A stretch of DNA of 64,000 bases, taken from Tubulanus polymorphus (taxonomy: Eukaryota; Nemertea; Palaeonemertea; Tubulaniformes; Tubulanidae). The stretch lies in assembly GCF_964204645.1 (NCBI RefSeq), contig NC_134036.1, positions 6,275,600-6,339,599 of the forward strand. The letters run 5' to 3'. Shown piece by piece: positions 62,964 through 64,000 of the stretch; the stretch's first letter is position 1, and each line of letters opens with the position of its first letter. The position numbers and the translations under genes are program-made. The notes beneath the pieces were generated by a model, which saw only the letters and a program-made list of their open reading frames with translations, was not told the DNA's origin and ran no database searches.

Positions 62964-63234
62964 TATTGTTTTCTTTTGCGATACAATCATAATTGATTAC
63001 ATTCTCACAACAATTCTAATAGTAATGACTTCTTTCGTCAAATTCTTTCTTCTTAACTTTTAGTGTTTTTTTTCTTTTATGATATATTACATAATAGAAT
63101 GAATGAAATTCACATTCCATAAAAAGGTCATAAAAAGATACATTATCTCACTTTTAGAAAATCCACATATTTCAACTATGTATGGATTGAATCCTTGATG
63201 AAACGTGTTATATCATGTTTGATTAAAACTGGTT

Positions 63235-64000
63235 TTATGCTGCACGAGTGAGTACAGTGTTTATATTATAAACTGTCAGTGAGTCCAGTTCATTGCTGTT
63301 ATCCCAGTTATGGATAACTACAGTGTTACTGTCACACACTTTATATATCTCACATGTCATACTGTCTGTAGAGTTCAATACTATACGCGGGTGATCTATA
63401 AACCCCTCATTATTATATCTCATACTAATCACGACTCCTTTGTTACCAGTCCCAGAGTTTACCGATAGTAATACATGTTTATCATTGATAACACACGGTT
63501 GTCCCACAAGTGGGTTAAATGTTAGTCCGCAAACTCCCACATTGATAAAACTGACGAGCTCCGCATCAGCTGTTAGATAGAGTAATCTATCTGATTTATC
63601 ACAGTATACAAACATGCGTCCCCGTGTGTCGACATCTAAACATTTGATATTACGATATTCTCCATCCGGGAGCTGATATTTTTTCACACGGTTTCTATCA
63701 ATCAAACTGTTTACAGGGTTTTCTAGTAAACGTAAAAACACGAACGTCTCTACCTGACTGGATGTAGATATTGTCACCGCGAATTAGTAGGCCTCCATAT
63801 CCAGACACAATATCAGTGACATGTTCCTCCAACACTTTGTCCTGATCTTTATATTTTCTCAGGTAGTATTTCTCGTTTTTAATCAAGAGCACAAACAGGT
63901 GACCGTTACTATCAGTATCGAGTCCTCGCACACAATCACCATCCTCATAAACTATATATCTCTTCATTACGTTATCATCCATGTAATATATATCACTGAT
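63235..64000 (-). pseudogene. frameshifted 3' part of propeller-like gene duplicate
   Basis: Two overlapping frames (63982-63698 and 63777-63235) together match the C-terminal third of the gene at 58546. The reading frame shifts where copy 1 has CGTAAAACATG and copy 2 has CGTAAAAACACG (about 63730-63737), a one-base gain in an A run. Downstream of it the protein matches copy 1 closely to the stop. The frameshift would truncate the product before the last propeller blades. The 5' part lies outside the window. A sequencing error in the A run remains possible. Confidence 0.7.

Larger units (their letters stand above)
61074..64000. repeat. tandem duplication, copy 2 (truncated by window edge)
   Basis: Collinear with 55665 onward, about 85-95% identical by eye, with the inverted-repeat element and the 3' half of the gene duplicate. 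Confidence 0.85.

Overview
The window reads as nuclear DNA of a marine lophotrochozoan animal, most likely a mollusc or annelid. Genes have short GT-AG introns, AATAAA polyadenylation signals and AT-rich intergenic DNA, with many tRNA-derived and inverted-repeat elements. One gene is a GRL101-type receptor (LDLa + LRR + 7TM), a group best known from molluscs and expanded in lophotrochozoans. The phylum call is inference; no rRNA or mitochondrial marker is present.

Layout. (1) 1-11.5 kb: a three-exon minus-strand gene (5366-11489) for a ~1941-residue chimeric GPCR with CUB, C-type lectin, LDLa and LRR modules before the 7TM domain. The first exon of a second, paralogous receptor is cut by the left edge (1-306). 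The receptor starts lie 11.2 kb apart in a tandem array. (2) 12.5-54 kb: a plus-strand cluster of at least four tiny three-exon genes. Each has a 5'-UTR exon, a signal-peptide exon and a mature-peptide exon, and each encodes a ~26-residue secreted peptide with the knottin framework C-x6-C-x5-CC-x3-C-x4-C. Gene 3 carries a second, tandem terminal exon, so the cluster can specify five different mature peptides. Signal sequence, splice sites, promoter block and 3' UTR are well conserved, while the residues between cysteines vary. (3) 21.76-42.47 kb: a ~20.7-kb imperfect palindrome (arms 8.4 and 11.1 kb around a 1.2-kb spacer) sits between the gene 1/2 pair and the gene 3/4 pair. Its arms hold tRNA-like sequences, a 44-bp repeat, GA-rich DNA and a ~51-bp satellite. 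(4) 55.6-64 kb: a tandem duplication carrying a two-exon minus-strand gene for a 692-residue protein with ten 13-residue cysteine-containing repeats and a beta-propeller-like C-terminus. Its neighbour copy at the right edge has a frameshift. Both are flanked by long terminal-inverted-repeat elements.

How the parts may work together (inference): receptor and knottin gene 1 are divergently transcribed from a 1.1-kb interval, and parts of that interval recur upstream of the neighbouring receptor paralog. The ancestral unit may therefore have been receptor (-) plus peptide (+). Lectin/CUB receptor modules beside secreted disulfide-rich peptides would suit chemosensory, immune or venom/defence roles, but no function is shown by the sequence. 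Large parts of 1.4-5.3, 15.7-18.8, 50.1-51.5 and 54.5-55.6 kb hold nothing I can identify.
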